Assembly: GCF_016765795.1 (NCBI RefSeq)
Contig: NZ_JAESVP010000005.1
Coordinates: 124,001-188,000 of the forward strand
Direction of reading: 5' to 3'
Origin: Fuscibacter oryzae
Lineage (GTDB): Bacteria; Pseudomonadota; Alphaproteobacteria; Rhodobacterales; Rhodobacteraceae
DNA: 64,000 nucleotides
In this document: positions 45,576 to 55,176 of the stretch, piece after piece
Layout of the letters: each line of letters begins with the position of its first letter
Numbering within the stretch: the stretch's first letter is position 1
The notes under the pieces: model-generated
The model's input: the letters and a program-made list of their open reading frames with translations, nothing else
What the model was told of the DNA's origin: nothing
Databases searched by the model: none
Made by a program: the position numbers and the translations under genes

Positions 45576-47906
45576 TTAGCCTTCCACCTTGGTCAGGTCG
45601 GCCACGCCAGAGCAGATCGCGCGGATGCGGTGCAGCAGGTTCAGGCGGTTGCGGCGGGTGATCGGGTTGTCGGCGTTGACTTGTACGGATGTAAAGAAGC
45701 CGTCGATCGGCGCGCGCAGGGCGGCCATCGCGGCCATGGCCGCGGGGAAATCCTCGCGCGACATGGCGGGGGTGATGGTGGCCTCGGCCGTGTCGAGGGC
45801 GGTGAAGAGGGCGCGTTCTTCGTCGGTTTCGGCGAATTTCGGGTCCGCGCCAAAGGAGTATTCGACGCCATCCTTTGCCTCGGCCTGAGACAAGATGGTA
45901 TTGGCCCGCTTGAAGCCTTGCAGCAGGTTGGGGCCGTCTTCGGTTTTCAGGAAGGCCGCCAGCGCCTCGGCCCGTTTGACGAGGAGGGTGAGGTCGTCAT
46001 TGCCCGGCATGGCCAGGCAGGCGTCGATGATGTCGTGGCGGATGCCTTGGTCTTTGAGGAAGACTTTCAGGCGGTCGTGGAAGAAGGTGAGGAGGTCCTT
46101 CGACAGTCCTACTGTCCTTGGAAGCGGCTGCTCATCGTATGAAGTATAGATCGAAGTTTGCGCTGTGCTATCCGTTCCTGAAACACTGACAGAGCTAGAA
46201 ACGGCACGGAATATATCCACGCTGTCTGCTATCGCCCGCAATTCGCCAGCGTTAAACGATGTACTTACAATGCCTTCGTCCGAATACTTTTCGTGAGCAG
46301 TCCTTCTAACAATCACATCGCCATTCTCAAATTCATCTCCCACATAGCCGAGGAGCATTTTTTGGCTAAAGCTGAACAAGAGCCCGATGTAGGAGCTTGC
46401 CGCAAGATCAAGCAGCCCCGTCCGCACCCCATTCCCCAGCACCAGCCGGAAAACCCCCAGCGCGGCCCGGCGTAGCGCAAACGGATCCTTGCTCCCCGTG
46501 GGCTTCTCATCAATCGCCCAGAACCCGGTCAGCGTGTCGATCTTGTCGGCCAGCGCGACGGCGACCGAGACCGGCTCGGTTGGCACGGCGTCGCTGGGGC
46601 CCAGGGGGGAATAGTGGTCGCGGGCGGCGTTGGCGATGGCGTCAGGCTCGCCGGATTCCAGCGCGTAATAGCGGCCCATGGTGCCTTGCAGTTCGGGGAA
46701 TTCCCCCACCATGGCAGAGCGCAGGTCGGCCTTGGCGATGCGGGCGGCCTTTTCGGCCTGATCCGCGTCAGCCCCGACCAGCGGCGCGATTTCGCGGGCC
46801 AGCGCCGCGATCCGGGCGATGCGGTCGGCCTGACTGCCGAGCTTGTTGTGGAAGGTCACCAATTTCAGGCCATCCAGCCATTCGCCCATGCCGGCCTTGG
46901 CCACCCGCAGGTCGTTTTCCCAAAAGAAGCGGGCGTCCGACAGGCGGGCGGTCAGCACCTTCTGGTTGCCTTTCAGGATCGTCGCGCCATGGTCGGTGGT
47001 TTCGGTATTGGCCACGGTCACAAAGCCCTCAATCCGGCCCGTCTTGGGGTTTTTGACCGAGAAGAACTTTTGATGCTCCTTCATCGAGGTTTGCAGAACC
47101 TCGGGCGGCAGGTGCAGGAAGGCGTCGGCGATCCGGCCCAGCAGCGGCACCGGCCATTCGACAAGGCCCGCCACTTCGGTCAGCAGGCCCTTGTCCTCAA
47201 CCAGTTCCAACCCGGCGGCGAAGGCGAGGTTTTGCGCGCCCTGCCAAATTGCGGCCTCCCGCTCGGCACTGTCCAGCACGACATGGGCGCGTTTCAGTTT
47301 CAGGGCGTAGTCGTCAAAGGAACTGACCGGGAAGCGGCCCTTGGACAGAAAGCGGTGGCCTTCGGTGGTGTTGCTGGCGGTGATGCCTTCGACCGTCAGC
47401 GGAACGACATGGGCACCCGTTTCATCGGACAAGAGGCAGATGATGGAATGCAGCGGGCGCACCCAGCGCAGGGTGCCGTTGCCCCAGCGCATCGATTTGG
47501 GCCAGGGGAAGGTGCGGATCGTGGTGTCCAGCACCTCGGCGATGATCGCGGGGGCGGCGCGACCGGGCTTTTCGAGGACGGCGAAGAACACCTCGCCCTT
47601 CTTGTCGGCGCGGCGTTCCAACTGGTCTAGCGTGAGGCCGGTCGAGCGCAAAAAGCCCTCGATTGCGGCGGCGGGGGCGGTGGTGTTGGGGCCTTTACGC
47701 TCTTCGCGAACGGGTTTTGATTCCGCCGTCAGCCCCTCAATCGCCAGCGTCAGACGGCGCGGCGTGGAAAACGCGCCCGCGCTGGCATAGGTCAGCCCGG
47801 CCTCTACCAGACCGTTCGTCACCAGCGACCGCAGATCGTCGCGGGCCTTTCCTTGCATCCGGGCGGGGATTTCTTCCGAGAAGAGTTCGATCAGAAGGTC
47901 GGCCAT
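45576..47906 (-). CDS. glyS: Glycyl-tRNA synthetase beta subunit, with a low-GC internal segment
   Basis: The large subunit of the alpha2beta2 bacterial GlyRS, which charges tRNA-Gly. The start MADLLIELFSEEIPARMQ, the HD-like middle region KAARIAKADLRSAMVGEFPELQGTMGRYYA and the tRNA-binding C-terminus (HDRLKVFLKDQGIRHDIIDA) are normal. Length is 776 residues against 689 in E. coli. The excess is largely residues about 503-602, a Ser/Thr-rich stretch between NGVRTGLLDLA and LLTFFHDRLKV. The DNA there (46141-46380) is about 46% GC by my count, far below its surroundings. The frame stays open. It follows the DUF6446-like gene by 1 base. Confidence 0.93.
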   Translation of the reverse strand: MADLLIELFSEEIPARMQGKARDDLRSLVTNGLVEAGLTYASAGAFSTPRRLTLAIEGLTAESKPVREERKGPNTTAPAAAIEGFLRSTGLTLDQLERRADKKGEVFFAVLEKPGRAAPAIIAEVLDTTIRTFPWPKSMRWGNGTLRWVRPLHSIICLLSDETGAHVVPLTVEGITASNTTEGHRFLSKGRFPVSSFDDYALKLKRAHVVLDSAEREAAIWQGAQNLAFAAGLELVEDKGLLTEVAGLVEWPVPLLGRIADAFLHLPPEVLQTSMKEHQKFFSVKNPKTGRIEGFVTVANTETTDHGATILKGNQKVLTARLSDARFFWENDLRVAKAGMGEWLDGLKLVTFHNKLGSQADRIARIAALAREIAPLVGADADQAEKAARIAKADLRSAMVGEFPELQGTMGRYYALESGEPDAIANAARDHYSPLGPSDAVPTEPVSVAVALADKIDTLTGFWAIDEKPTGSKDPFALRRAALGVFRLVLGNGVRTGLLDLAASSYIGLLFSFSQKMLLGYVGDEFENGDVIVRRTAHEKYSDEGIVSTSFNAGELRAIADSVDIFRAVSSSVSVSGTDSTAQTSIYTSYDEQPLPRTVGLSKDLLTFFHDRLKVFLKDQGIRHDIIDACLAMPGNDDLTLLVKRAEALAAFLKTEDGPNLLQGFKRANTILSQAEAKDGVEYSFGADPKFAETDEERALFTALDTAEATITPAMSREDFPAAMAAMAALRAPIDGFFTSVQVNADNPITRRNRLNLLHRIRAICSGVADLTKVEG

Positions 47907-47907
47907 G

Positions 47908-48396
47908 TCACTCACCTGCGTCGGGCGAAATCTGATGCCAGGCAAAGGCCCGGCCATCAGGGAAAACCGCGACGACGCGGTCAATTTCGGGGGCGATGTT
48001 CGATTGCGACAGGAAGGCCAGCGCCTGACCTTTTTCCAGCGCCTCGCCAATCTCGGTCGCGTTGAAGCAACTGAACCATGTGGGGCCGTTCAGCGGCACC
48101 GCCTTGGGGTAGGCCACATAGGTTTCGGTCAGCATCGCCTGATCCATCGAGGTGTGGAAACAGGCGCGGAACCGCAGGGGCGAGCTGTCGGCGTCGATCC
48201 CGGTCACATGGTCGGCGATGATCGGCTCGGGTTGCTGGCCCTCGATCGTGGTCAGCATGATTTCCGCGCCGGGCTTGAAGCTGGCTTCGGTGTAATAAGC
48301 GTATTCCTGCAACCAATACATGGCGGCACCAGCCAGCAAAGCGATCACAACTATACCCCCCGCAAGGAATTTGCCCCAAGTCATGCGCCCGTTCAT
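47908..48396 (-). CDS. DUF6446-like single-span membrane protein between glyQ and glyS
   Basis: A 162-residue protein with one N-terminal membrane helix ([20 protein letters not shown]) and a periplasmic domain with two cysteines ([10 protein letters not shown] and [10 protein letters not shown]). I associate it with the DUF6446 family of Rhodobacteraceae, which some annotations mislabel as a histidine kinase; no kinase motif is present. Its ATG overlaps the glyQ stop and its stop lies 1 base before glyS, so it is coupled to both synthetase subunits. Its role is unknown. Confidence 0.72.
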   Translation of the reverse strand: MNGRMTWGKFLAGGIVVIALLAGAAMYWLQEYAYYTEASFKPGAEIMLTTIEGQQPEPIIADHVTGIDADSSPLRFRACFHTSMDQAMLTETYVAYPKAVPLNGPTWFSCFNATEIGEALEKGQALAFLSQSNIAPEIDRVVAVFPDGRAFAWHQISPDAGE

Positions 48397-49319
48397 GCGT
48401 CCATTCCGGCTTCGGTCTGCCGGAAGGCATCGGCGCATTTCTTGGCCAGGGCGCGTACCCTGCCGATATAGGCCTGCCGTTCGGTGACCGAGATCACCCC
48501 CCGCGCGTCAAGCAGGTTGAACAGATGGCTGGCCTTGATCGTCTGGTCATAGGCCGGGTGGGCCATGATGATGCGCTTGCCGGTTTTCGGATCATCCGCC
48601 GGGAAGTCGAGCAGTCGCTGGCATTCCGCCTCGGCATCCTTGAAATGCTGAAACAGCATCTCGGTGGTAGCCCCGTCAAAGTTGTGGCGGCTGTATTCTT
48701 CCTCGGTCTGGCGGAAGATGTCGCCATAGGTCAGGGCGATGGGGCTGTCAGGGTCGTTGAACGGCATGTCCATGACGTGATCGACGCCCAGCACATACAT
48801 CGCCAGACGCTCCAGCCCATAGGTCAGCTCTCCCGAAACTGGACGGCAATCATGCCCGCCGACCTGCTGGAAATAGGTGAACTGCGACACTTCCATCCCG
48901 TCGCACCAGACCTCCCACCCCAGACCCCAGGCGCCGAGGGTGGGCGATTCCCAGTCATCCTCGACAAAGCGGATGTCATGCAGCGCGGGGTCGAGGCCGA
49001 TTTCAGCCAGCGATCCCAGATAGAGGGCCTGCAAATCCGGCGGCGAGGGTTTGATGATCACCTGATATTGATAATAGTGCTGCAGGCGGTTGGGGTTCTC
49101 GCCATAGCGCCCGTCGGTCGGGCGGCGCGAGGGTTGCACATAGGCCGCCGCCCAGGGTTTTGTGCCCAAGGAACGCAGGGTTGTGGCCGGGTGAAAGGTG
49201 CCTGCGCCCACTTCCATGTCATAGGGCTGCAAGACCGCGCAGCCCTTTGTGGCCCAGTAATTCTGAAGCCGCAGGATGATTTCCTGAAACGAGCGGGGCG
49301 CTTTGCGGGTTTCGGCCAT
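48393..49319 (-). CDS. glyQ: Glycyl-tRNA synthetase alpha subunit
   Basis: The catalytic alpha subunit of the heterotetrameric class II GlyRS (308 residues). [41 protein letters not shown], the motif 2 region [25 protein letters not shown] and the motif 3 region [10 protein letters not shown] are all intact. It is the first gene of a minus-strand transcript glyQ, DUF6446-like, glyS and probably the PPDK-like gene. Confidence 0.97.
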   Translation of the reverse strand: MAETRKAPRSFQEIILRLQNYWATKGCAVLQPYDMEVGAGTFHPATTLRSLGTKPWAAAYVQPSRRPTDGRYGENPNRLQHYYQYQVIIKPSPPDLQALYLGSLAEIGLDPALHDIRFVEDDWESPTLGAWGLGWEVWCDGMEVSQFTYFQQVGGHDCRPVSGELTYGLERLAMYVLGVDHVMDMPFNDPDSPIALTYGDIFRQTEEEYSRHNFDGATTEMLFQHFKDAEAECQRLLDFPADDPKTGKRIIMAHPAYDQTIKASHLFNLLDARGVISVTERQAYIGRVRALAKKCADAFRQTEAGMDA

Positions 49320-49416
49320 GACTGCCTCTTGAAATGCTGCCCCTCCATAGGCAAGAGGCGGTAAAGGGTCAATGCGGGGCTTGTTTCGCAGGGGCCACCG
49401 AATTTGGGGCAGGTAT

Positions 49417-51144
49417 ATGGCACTTCGGACTTTGCTTGCGGCAATTGTCGCCGCCTTCGGCATCTTCACGGCAGCGGCGGCACAAGACAGCGCCTGGGTT
49501 CAGGTCGAGGCGCAGCCCACCATGGCCAAGGCGGAGGATCGGGCCGAGGCCTGGGCCTCGATCTTCCCGGATGTGACGGGCTATAAAACCCGCACCGGCT
49601 GGATCGCCATTGTCCTTGGCCCCTATGCTCCGGCCGAGGCGGCAGGTCGGTTGAACGACCTGAAGTCGCAGGGGCTGATCCCTGGGGATGCTTTCGTGTC
49701 CGACGGTGGCGACCTGCGTGACAAGGTGATCGACATGGCAACCGCAGCCCCTGTTGTGACGACGCCCGATGAACCTGTGGTCGGGGCCCCCATCGTCGCC
49801 CCCACCGTGATCCAGCCCGCCGATGAAACCCCCGAAGAGGCCCGCGCCTCTGAAGCGCTGCTGACACCCGAACAGCGGGTCGATCTGCAAAAGGCCCTCG
49901 GCTGGTATGGCTTTTACGCGGGTGCCCATGACGGCGCCTTTGGCAAGGGCACCCGCGCCTCAATGGCCGCCTTGCAAGAGGCCAAGGGGTACGAGGTGAC
50001 GGGCATCCTGACCACCACGCAGCGCAATGCCCTGCTGGACGGCTATGACGCCGATCAGGCCGAATTCGGCTTTCGTTCGGAAAGCGTGGCCGAGGCGGGG
50101 ATCGAGATCACCCTGCCCTTCGGCGCGGTGGAGTTTGACGGATACGAACCGCCCTTTGTGAAATACCGCGAGAAAAACGGCTCTGGTATCAAGATCCTGC
50201 TGATTTCCGAACCCGGCGGGGCAGAGGCGCTGGCGGGCCTGTATGATCTGCTGCAAACCCTGAAAGATGTGCCGCCCGAAGGCGAGCGGTCAAAGGGCGA
50301 GGACAACTTTACCATCAATGCCACCGGCCCCGATGTGCAAAGCTATGCCTATGCCGCGACCAGCCGGGGCATGGTCAAGGGCTACCTTGTGGTCTGGAAA
50401 CCGGCTGTGGCCGACAAGATGGCCCGCATCTTGCCCGCCCTGAAATCGACTTTCCGCCCGGTTGGCGACAAGGCGCTGGACCCCGGTCTGGTGCCGATGG
50501 AGGATGCCGTGCGTCTGGGACTTCTGGCCGGGCTGGAGGTCAAGCGCCCGACCCTCTCGCGCTCTGGCTTTTTCGTTGACGCCAAGGGCACGGTGGCCAC
50601 CGTGGCCGATGCCGTGGCCCAATGCACCCGCATCACGATTGACCATGATACAGAGGCAACGGTGACCCTGACCGATCAGGGCATTGCACTCTTGACGCCG
50701 AAAAGCCCATTGTCGCCCCCCGCCTTTGCCCAAATTGCCCCCGCACCCGCACCCGGGACCGAGCTGGCCGTGGCGGGTTATTCCTACGAAGACAAGCTGC
50801 CCGCCCCCGTCCTGACCCTTGGCACGTTTGAGGAGGCGAAGGGCCTGAATGGCGAAGCCGGTCTTGCCCGCCTGTCCGCGCCCGTGCTGGATGGCGACCG
50901 AGGCGGCCCGGTGATCGAGCCGCGCGGCGGCGTGGTGGGCATCCTCATCCCCGGCGGTGCGCCGCAGGGCAAGGCGCTGCCCGAAGGCGTGGCCTTTGCC
51001 GCTTCGGCCCAGGTTCTTTCGGATGCGATGACCAAGGCAGGCCTGACAGCCACGGCGCAAGACGCCGCCGCCCCGGTCGCCACACCCGATGCGATGAACC
51101 GCTCTGCGCTGGGGATGACGGTCCTCGTCTCCTGCTGGAACTGA
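49417..51144 (+). CDS. Secreted SPOR-like/peptidoglycan-binding protein with an inactive trypsin-like domain
   Basis: A 575-residue exported protein. After a signal peptide (cleaved near AAAAQD) come a SPOR-like region (about 25-95, [19 protein letters not shown]), a PG_binding_1 domain (about 150-205, [21 protein letters not shown]) and a long middle region. A C-terminal trypsin-fold domain begins near 380. In that domain the His position reads [11 protein letters not shown] (usual VTNAHVV), the Asp position reads QGIALL (usual DLALL) and the Ser motif reads GDRGGP (usual GDSGGP). All three catalytic residues therefore appear replaced, suggesting a binding rather than a cleaving role in the envelope. 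Confidence 0.8.
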   Translation: MALRTLLAAIVAAFGIFTAAAAQDSAWVQVEAQPTMAKAEDRAEAWASIFPDVTGYKTRTGWIAIVLGPYAPAEAAGRLNDLKSQGLIPGDAFVSDGGDLRDKVIDMATAAPVVTTPDEPVVGAPIVAPTVIQPADETPEEARASEALLTPEQRVDLQKALGWYGFYAGAHDGAFGKGTRASMAALQEAKGYEVTGILTTTQRNALLDGYDADQAEFGFRSESVAEAGIEITLPFGAVEFDGYEPPFVKYREKNGSGIKILLISEPGGAEALAGLYDLLQTLKDVPPEGERSKGEDNFTINATGPDVQSYAYAATSRGMVKGYLVVWKPAVADKMARILPALKSTFRPVGDKALDPGLVPMEDAVRLGLLAGLEVKRPTLSRSGFFVDAKGTVATVADAVAQCTRITIDHDTEATVTLTDQGIALLTPKSPLSPPAFAQIAPAPAPGTELAVAGYSYEDKLPAPVLTLGTFEEAKGLNGEAGLARLSAPVLDGDRGGPVIEPRGGVVGILIPGGAPQGKALPEGVAFAASAQVLSDAMTKAGLTATAQDAAAPVATPDAMNRSALGMTVLVSCWN

Positions 51145-52593
51145 TCAGTCGCGCCAAAAGCGCGGCAACAGCATCACCAGCACCGCAAGCAGCCCCAGCC
51201 GCCCCAGCAGCATCGCCGCCGTCATGATCCAGACGGCGGCGTCCGGGTAATCAATGAACGTGCCGGTCCGCGCCACAAGCGGGCCAAAGCCAAAGCCGAC
51301 ATTGCCGATGGATGTCCACACACCCCACAGGGCCGAGATCACATCCACCCCCAGCAGCGTCATGGCGACGGTCATCACCCCCAGCAAGAACACATAGCCG
51401 GTGATGAACAGGATCAGCCCGCTGATCACATCCTCCCCCACCACACGGCCATCATACTTGACCTTTACCACGCGGCTGGGGCTGGCAATCTGACGCAACT
51501 GCGCCGCCAGCGCCGCCGCCGCCACCTGCACCCGGAACACCGACAGGCCAGCAGCGCTTGACCCCGAACAGGCCCCGATCACGCCGACCACAAAGGCCAC
51601 CACCAGCGCATAGCCGCCCCAACTGGCGAAACTGCCCGAAAAGAAGCCGGTCGAAGACTGGATTGATACCAGATTGAACAGGGATTCGCGAAAGGCAGGC
51701 TCCAGCCCCTGATCAGAGGTCGCCACCCGCCACAGCGTCACCGACACCACCGCATAGGCCGTCCACCGCAGATAGGCCCGCGCCTGCGGGTCGTTCCACA
51801 TCGCGCGCGGCTGGTTGTTCAGCAGTTGCACATAGCGGATGTATGGCAGGCTGGCCAAAAGCATGAAGGCCGCCGCCGCATATTCGATGGCCCCGGGGTA
51901 TTTCTGGAACGAGATGTCCATCGGCGCAAAGCCCCCGGTGGCGATGGTGGACATGGCACACACCACCGCATCCAGCGGCGACATGCCCAAGGCGCGATAG
52001 GTGATGCCGCAGATCACCGCCAGCCCGAAATACACGATCACCAACTGCCGCGCGATATCGGTCGCGCGCGGCAGGGCCTTGCCAAAGGTGTCAAACCCCT
52101 CGGTGCGGAAAAACTGCATCCCACCCACCCGCATCACCGGCAGAAAGATCATGGCGACAAAAGCGATTCCCAGCCCGCCGATGAAATTCAGCAGGCCCCG
52201 CCACAGATTGGTGCCGTCAGGCAGATGGTCGAGCCCCACGATCACCGTCGATCCGGTGGTGGTGATGCCAGACACCGCCTCAAAATAGGCTTGGGTAAAG
52301 GCTAGATGCGGTGCGCCCATCACAAAGGGAAGCGCCCCGAACAGCGGCGCCAGCCCCCAGATCGCCACTGTCATCGCCCAAGCCTGCCGCAGGGTCAGCC
52401 CGCGCGCCAGCGCATTTGCTGTGGCGAATGACAGCACGAGGCCGGCAACCCCGGTGATGATCGCCGCCTCCAGAAAATCCATGGCATTGGAATTGCCATT
52501 CCGCCAGTCAACCGCAGCCGGTGCCAGCATCAGGATGGCCAGCACGATCAGGACACGCCCGACGACAAAGGCAATGGGCCGAAGATCAATCAT
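51145..52593 (-). CDS. trkH: TrkH-family potassium uptake protein
   Basis: The pore subunit of a Trk-type potassium transporter, 482 residues with about ten membrane helices and four pore-loop repeats. Selectivity-filter segments are readable as SGITTTGSTV, STIATGGFAP, QSSTGFFSG and TSIGNVGFGFG. ATP- or NAD-binding TrkA is not adjacent. The ATG at MIDLRPIAF is preceded by the long stem-loop at 52668-52729, between trkH and folE2. Confidence 0.93.
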   Translation of the reverse strand: MIDLRPIAFVVGRVLIVLAILMLAPAAVDWRNGNSNAMDFLEAAIITGVAGLVLSFATANALARGLTLRQAWAMTVAIWGLAPLFGALPFVMGAPHLAFTQAYFEAVSGITTTGSTVIVGLDHLPDGTNLWRGLLNFIGGLGIAFVAMIFLPVMRVGGMQFFRTEGFDTFGKALPRATDIARQLVIVYFGLAVICGITYRALGMSPLDAVVCAMSTIATGGFAPMDISFQKYPGAIEYAAAAFMLLASLPYIRYVQLLNNQPRAMWNDPQARAYLRWTAYAVVSVTLWRVATSDQGLEPAFRESLFNLVSIQSSTGFFSGSFASWGGYALVVAFVVGVIGACSGSSAAGLSVFRVQVAAAALAAQLRQIASPSRVVKVKYDGRVVGEDVISGLILFITGYVFLLGVMTVAMTLLGVDVISALWGVWTSIGNVGFGFGPLVARTGTFIDYPDAAVWIMTAAMLLGRLGLLAVLVMLLPRFWRD

Positions 52594-52654
52594 GCCCAGA
52601 GGGATAGGCGCTGAAATCGCATCCGTCAAACCGGCTGACAACAGCGAGGGCCAG

Positions 52655-52692
52655 CCCCCGCACCCCCGGAGTATTTCTAAAGGTGCAAATGC
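52655..52692 (+). repeat. Intergenic mosaic repeat, copy 8a (tail type C)
   Basis: CCCCCGCACCCCCGGAGTATTT followed by CTAAAGGTGCAAATGC. It faces copy 8b (52705-52733) head to head. Together they make a stem with 14 pairs (52679-52692 with 52705-52718), a 2 x 2 internal loop and nine further pairs (52668-52676 with 52721-52729) around a 12-base loop. Confidence 0.7.
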
Positions 52693-52704
52693 AAGAGCGG
52701 CCCC

Positions 52705-52733
52705 GCATTTGCACCTTTTCAAATACTCCCGCC
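52705..52733 (-). repeat. Intergenic mosaic repeat, copy 8b (tail type C)
   Basis: On the minus strand this reads GGGAGTATTTGAAAAGG followed by TGCAAATGC, matching copy 5 (38438-38459) at 21 of 22 positions. It is the right arm of the stem-loop formed with copy 8a, between folE2 and trkH. Confidence 0.7.
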
Positions 52734-52761
52734 GGAGGCAGCACCACCAACCACAGGCGGT

Positions 52762-53850
52762 TCAGCCAACGTGGTAGAGGCTGGCAAACAACCGCGGGTC
52801 CAGGCTTTCGGCGGCAAAGGTCGGACCTTCGGTCAGGACCGACACGGCATCATGGCTGTGCAGGCTTTCCTGATGGCTGGCAACGATGCGGAAATCGCCG
52901 ATCCGGCCATCGCGTAGCAAAGCCGCGCAGAAACTGCGGGCGGCATCCTCGACAAAGATCGGATTGGCGGCATTCAGTTCGGCAAAGGCCTGTTCATCTT
53001 CCCGCTTCACCATCACCTGGGTTTCCGTGGGAACGGCGGCGCGCGCCAGATCGATCAGATCCTCAAACCACAGACAGGGGCCATCTTTCACCTCAACTGA
53101 AATCCGCGCGACCGAGCGCTGCGAATGTGGCGTCGCCAGTTGCCCCCGCGTGCGGCGGGCATGTTCCGACAGCTCCAGCGAGCAAGGGCAGGTCGAGGAA
53201 TAGACGAAATCAAGGTGCATGATCCGCTTTCTGACCCCGGCACTATCCACCAGTTCAAGCGCAATATCGTAATACTGCCAGCCTTGCAGACCAGAGCGCA
53301 GCGAATCGACCTTGACCGGGAAAGAGAACCGCATCTGGATGCGGGCATCGAACGACCCGAGGTCGCGCATGTAATCTTCCAGCGCGTGTTCGATCACCTG
53401 AAAGCTGAAATCGCGCTCGGCATGGGCATAGAACGACCGCATGATGCGGCTCATGTTGATGCCCTTTTTCTCCGCCTCCAGGCTGACGGTGCCGGTCACA
53501 CTGGTTTCCAGCGTCAAAGGCCCGTTGTCGCGGGTGCGATACCGGATCGGCAGGCGGAAATTTGAAATGCCGACATGCTGGATAACGGCCTTTTCGCCGA
53601 CAATCAGGCTGGAGGGGCCGTTTTGCAGGTCGGGCAGGCTGTCCTTATAGGCGGCATCGGCGCGAAAATTTGCCGGATAGTCGCGCGACATCACCGGATA
53701 ACCCTGTCCCACCAAGGCCCCTGCCTGCGGATCAAGGTCCACGATTTCGGCCTCGCTGGCACGCGCAGCCCATAGCTTCAGCGTGGCGAGGGCGGCTTCC
53801 GCCTCGTCGCGGCTGGGCTTGCGGTCAAGGTCCGGCATATGAAGGTTCAT
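52762..53850 (-). CDS. folE2: GTP cyclohydrolase IB (FolE2)
   Basis: Makes 7,8-dihydroneopterin triphosphate from GTP, the entry to folate and some modified-base pathways. At 362 residues it matches the FolE2 type, which accepts Mn or other metals instead of strictly zinc. The metal Cys lies in SSTCPCSLELSEHAR, the Glu/His region in QVIEHALEDYMRDLG, and the C-terminal HQESLHSHDAVSV is typical. Together with folB and folP elsewhere in the window it covers three folate steps. I see no Zur-type box in front. Confidence 0.93.
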   Translation of the reverse strand: MNLHMPDLDRKPSRDEAEAALATLKLWAARASEAEIVDLDPQAGALVGQGYPVMSRDYPANFRADAAYKDSLPDLQNGPSSLIVGEKAVIQHVGISNFRLPIRYRTRDNGPLTLETSVTGTVSLEAEKKGINMSRIMRSFYAHAERDFSFQVIEHALEDYMRDLGSFDARIQMRFSFPVKVDSLRSGLQGWQYYDIALELVDSAGVRKRIMHLDFVYSSTCPCSLELSEHARRTRGQLATPHSQRSVARISVEVKDGPCLWFEDLIDLARAAVPTETQVMVKREDEQAFAELNAANPIFVEDAARSFCAALLRDGRIGDFRIVASHQESLHSHDAVSVLTEGPTFAAESLDPRLFASLYHVG

Positions 53851-53974
53851 GGCAGCGCTCCCCGTTCAAAAGGCGCAAGACCGACATATAGGGCAAATAG
53901 CCCCGCGACCCAAGCCTTGCCGAAGGATTACGGCGCAAAGGCGACACCGGATCACCTTTGCGACATCAATCGCG

Positions 53975-55156
53975 CTAGGCGTGTTCAAGCGCCTGATGCA
54001 GATCGGCGATCAGATCCTCCGCATCCTCCAGCCCCACCGAGAACCGGATCAGCCCCGGCGTAATGCCAAGGGCGTCCTTCTGCTCTTGCGGCAGGCGTTG
54101 GTGGGTGGTGGTGGTGGGGTGGGTCGCGATCGATTTGGCATCGCCCAGATTGTTGGAAATCTTGGCAATCTCCAGCGCGTTCATGAAGCGGAAGGCCGCC
54201 TCTTTGCCGCCTGCCACCTCGAACGTCACCAGTGTGCCGCCCGATCCCATCTGCGCCATCGCCAGCGCGTGCTGCGGGTGGCTGGGCAGGCCCGGAAAGA
54301 TCACCTTGGTGACCTTGGGGTGACCTTCCAGAGCCTGTGCAATCTTCAGGGCGCTGTCAGCCATCGCCCGGCAGCGCAGATCCAGCGTTGCCATTCCGTT
54401 CAGCATGATCCATGCCGTGAACGGGCTGATCGAGCCGCCGGTGTGCTTCATATAGGGTTCCAGCACCTTGCGGATATAATCCCGCGTGCCGCAGACCACG
54501 CCGCCCAGTGCCCGGCCCTGTCCGTCGATATGCTTGGTGGCGGAATAGACGACCACATCGGCCCCCTGTTCCACCGCGCGGCTGAAAATGGGCGTGGCGA
54601 AGACGTTATCCACGATCACCAGCGCGCCCACGGCATGGGCGATTTCAGTGACACCGCGAATATCCACCAGCTCCAGCGTCGGGTTCGACATCGACTCGAA
54701 GAACACCGCCTTGGTGCCCGGCGTGACAGCCGCGCGCCACTGGTCCAGATCGGCACCATCCACAAAGGTGACCTTGACGCCATAGCGCGTCAGCACATCC
54801 TCAAGGATATAAAGGCACGATCCGAACAGCGCGCGCGCCGACACCACATGGTCGCCTGCGCGCAGCAGCGAGGTCAGCGCTCCGGATACCGCCGCCATGC
54901 CGCTGGCGGTGGCAAATGCGTCCTCGGTGCCTTCCAGCGCCGCGATGCGTTCCTCGAAAGTGCGGGTCGTGGGATTGCCGTAGCGGGCATAGATGAACTC
55001 ATCATCGCCCGCCTTGATGAACCGCGCCTCGGCAGATTCCGCATCGGGATAGGCGAACCCCTGGGTCAGGAAAATCGCCTCTGCCATCTCGCCATATTGG
55101 CTGCGGCGGCTGCCCTCATGCACCAGTTGCGTGCGCGTGTTCCACTTTTTCGTCAT
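53975..55156 (-). CDS. metZ: O-succinylhomoserine sulfhydrylase
   Basis: A PLP enzyme of the Cys/Met metabolism family that makes homocysteine directly from O-succinyl- or O-acetylhomoserine and sulfide. The N-terminal TRTQLVHEGSRRSQYGEMAEAIFLTQGF, the YGNPTTRTFEERIAALEG block, the cofactor Asp in LVIVDNVFATP and the PLP lysine in VYSATKHIDGQGR are present (393 residues). A SAM-II riboswitch lies upstream. An in-frame ATG at 55219, nine bases from the riboswitch's own AGAGG, would add 21 residues and place the terminator hairpin inside the coding region, so the start is not settled. Confidence 0.92.
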   Translation of the reverse strand: MTKKWNTRTQLVHEGSRRSQYGEMAEAIFLTQGFAYPDAESAEARFIKAGDDEFIYARYGNPTTRTFEERIAALEGTEDAFATASGMAAVSGALTSLLRAGDHVVSARALFGSCLYILEDVLTRYGVKVTFVDGADLDQWRAAVTPGTKAVFFESMSNPTLELVDIRGVTEIAHAVGALVIVDNVFATPIFSRAVEQGADVVVYSATKHIDGQGRALGGVVCGTRDYIRKVLEPYMKHTGGSISPFTAWIMLNGMATLDLRCRAMADSALKIAQALEGHPKVTKVIFPGLPSHPQHALAMAQMGSGGTLVTFEVAGGKEAAFRFMNALEIAKISNNLGDAKSIATHPTTTTHQRLPQEQKDALGITPGLIRFSVGLEDAEDLIADLHQALEHA

Positions 55157-55176
55157 TTTCCCGGCCCTTGGAATAA

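Noticed and set aside
46100-46400. Intein in glyS
   Set aside because: The segment is too short and lacks the Cys/Ser start, the block B TxxH and the terminal HN of inteins. The frame reads through as ordinary protein.
53934-53962. Inverted repeat CGCAAAGG/CCTTTGCG between metZ and folE2 as a riboswitch or Zur site
   Set aside because: It has eight pairs with a 13-base loop but no U-run, no match to a known riboswitch core and no AT-rich Zur-type symmetry.
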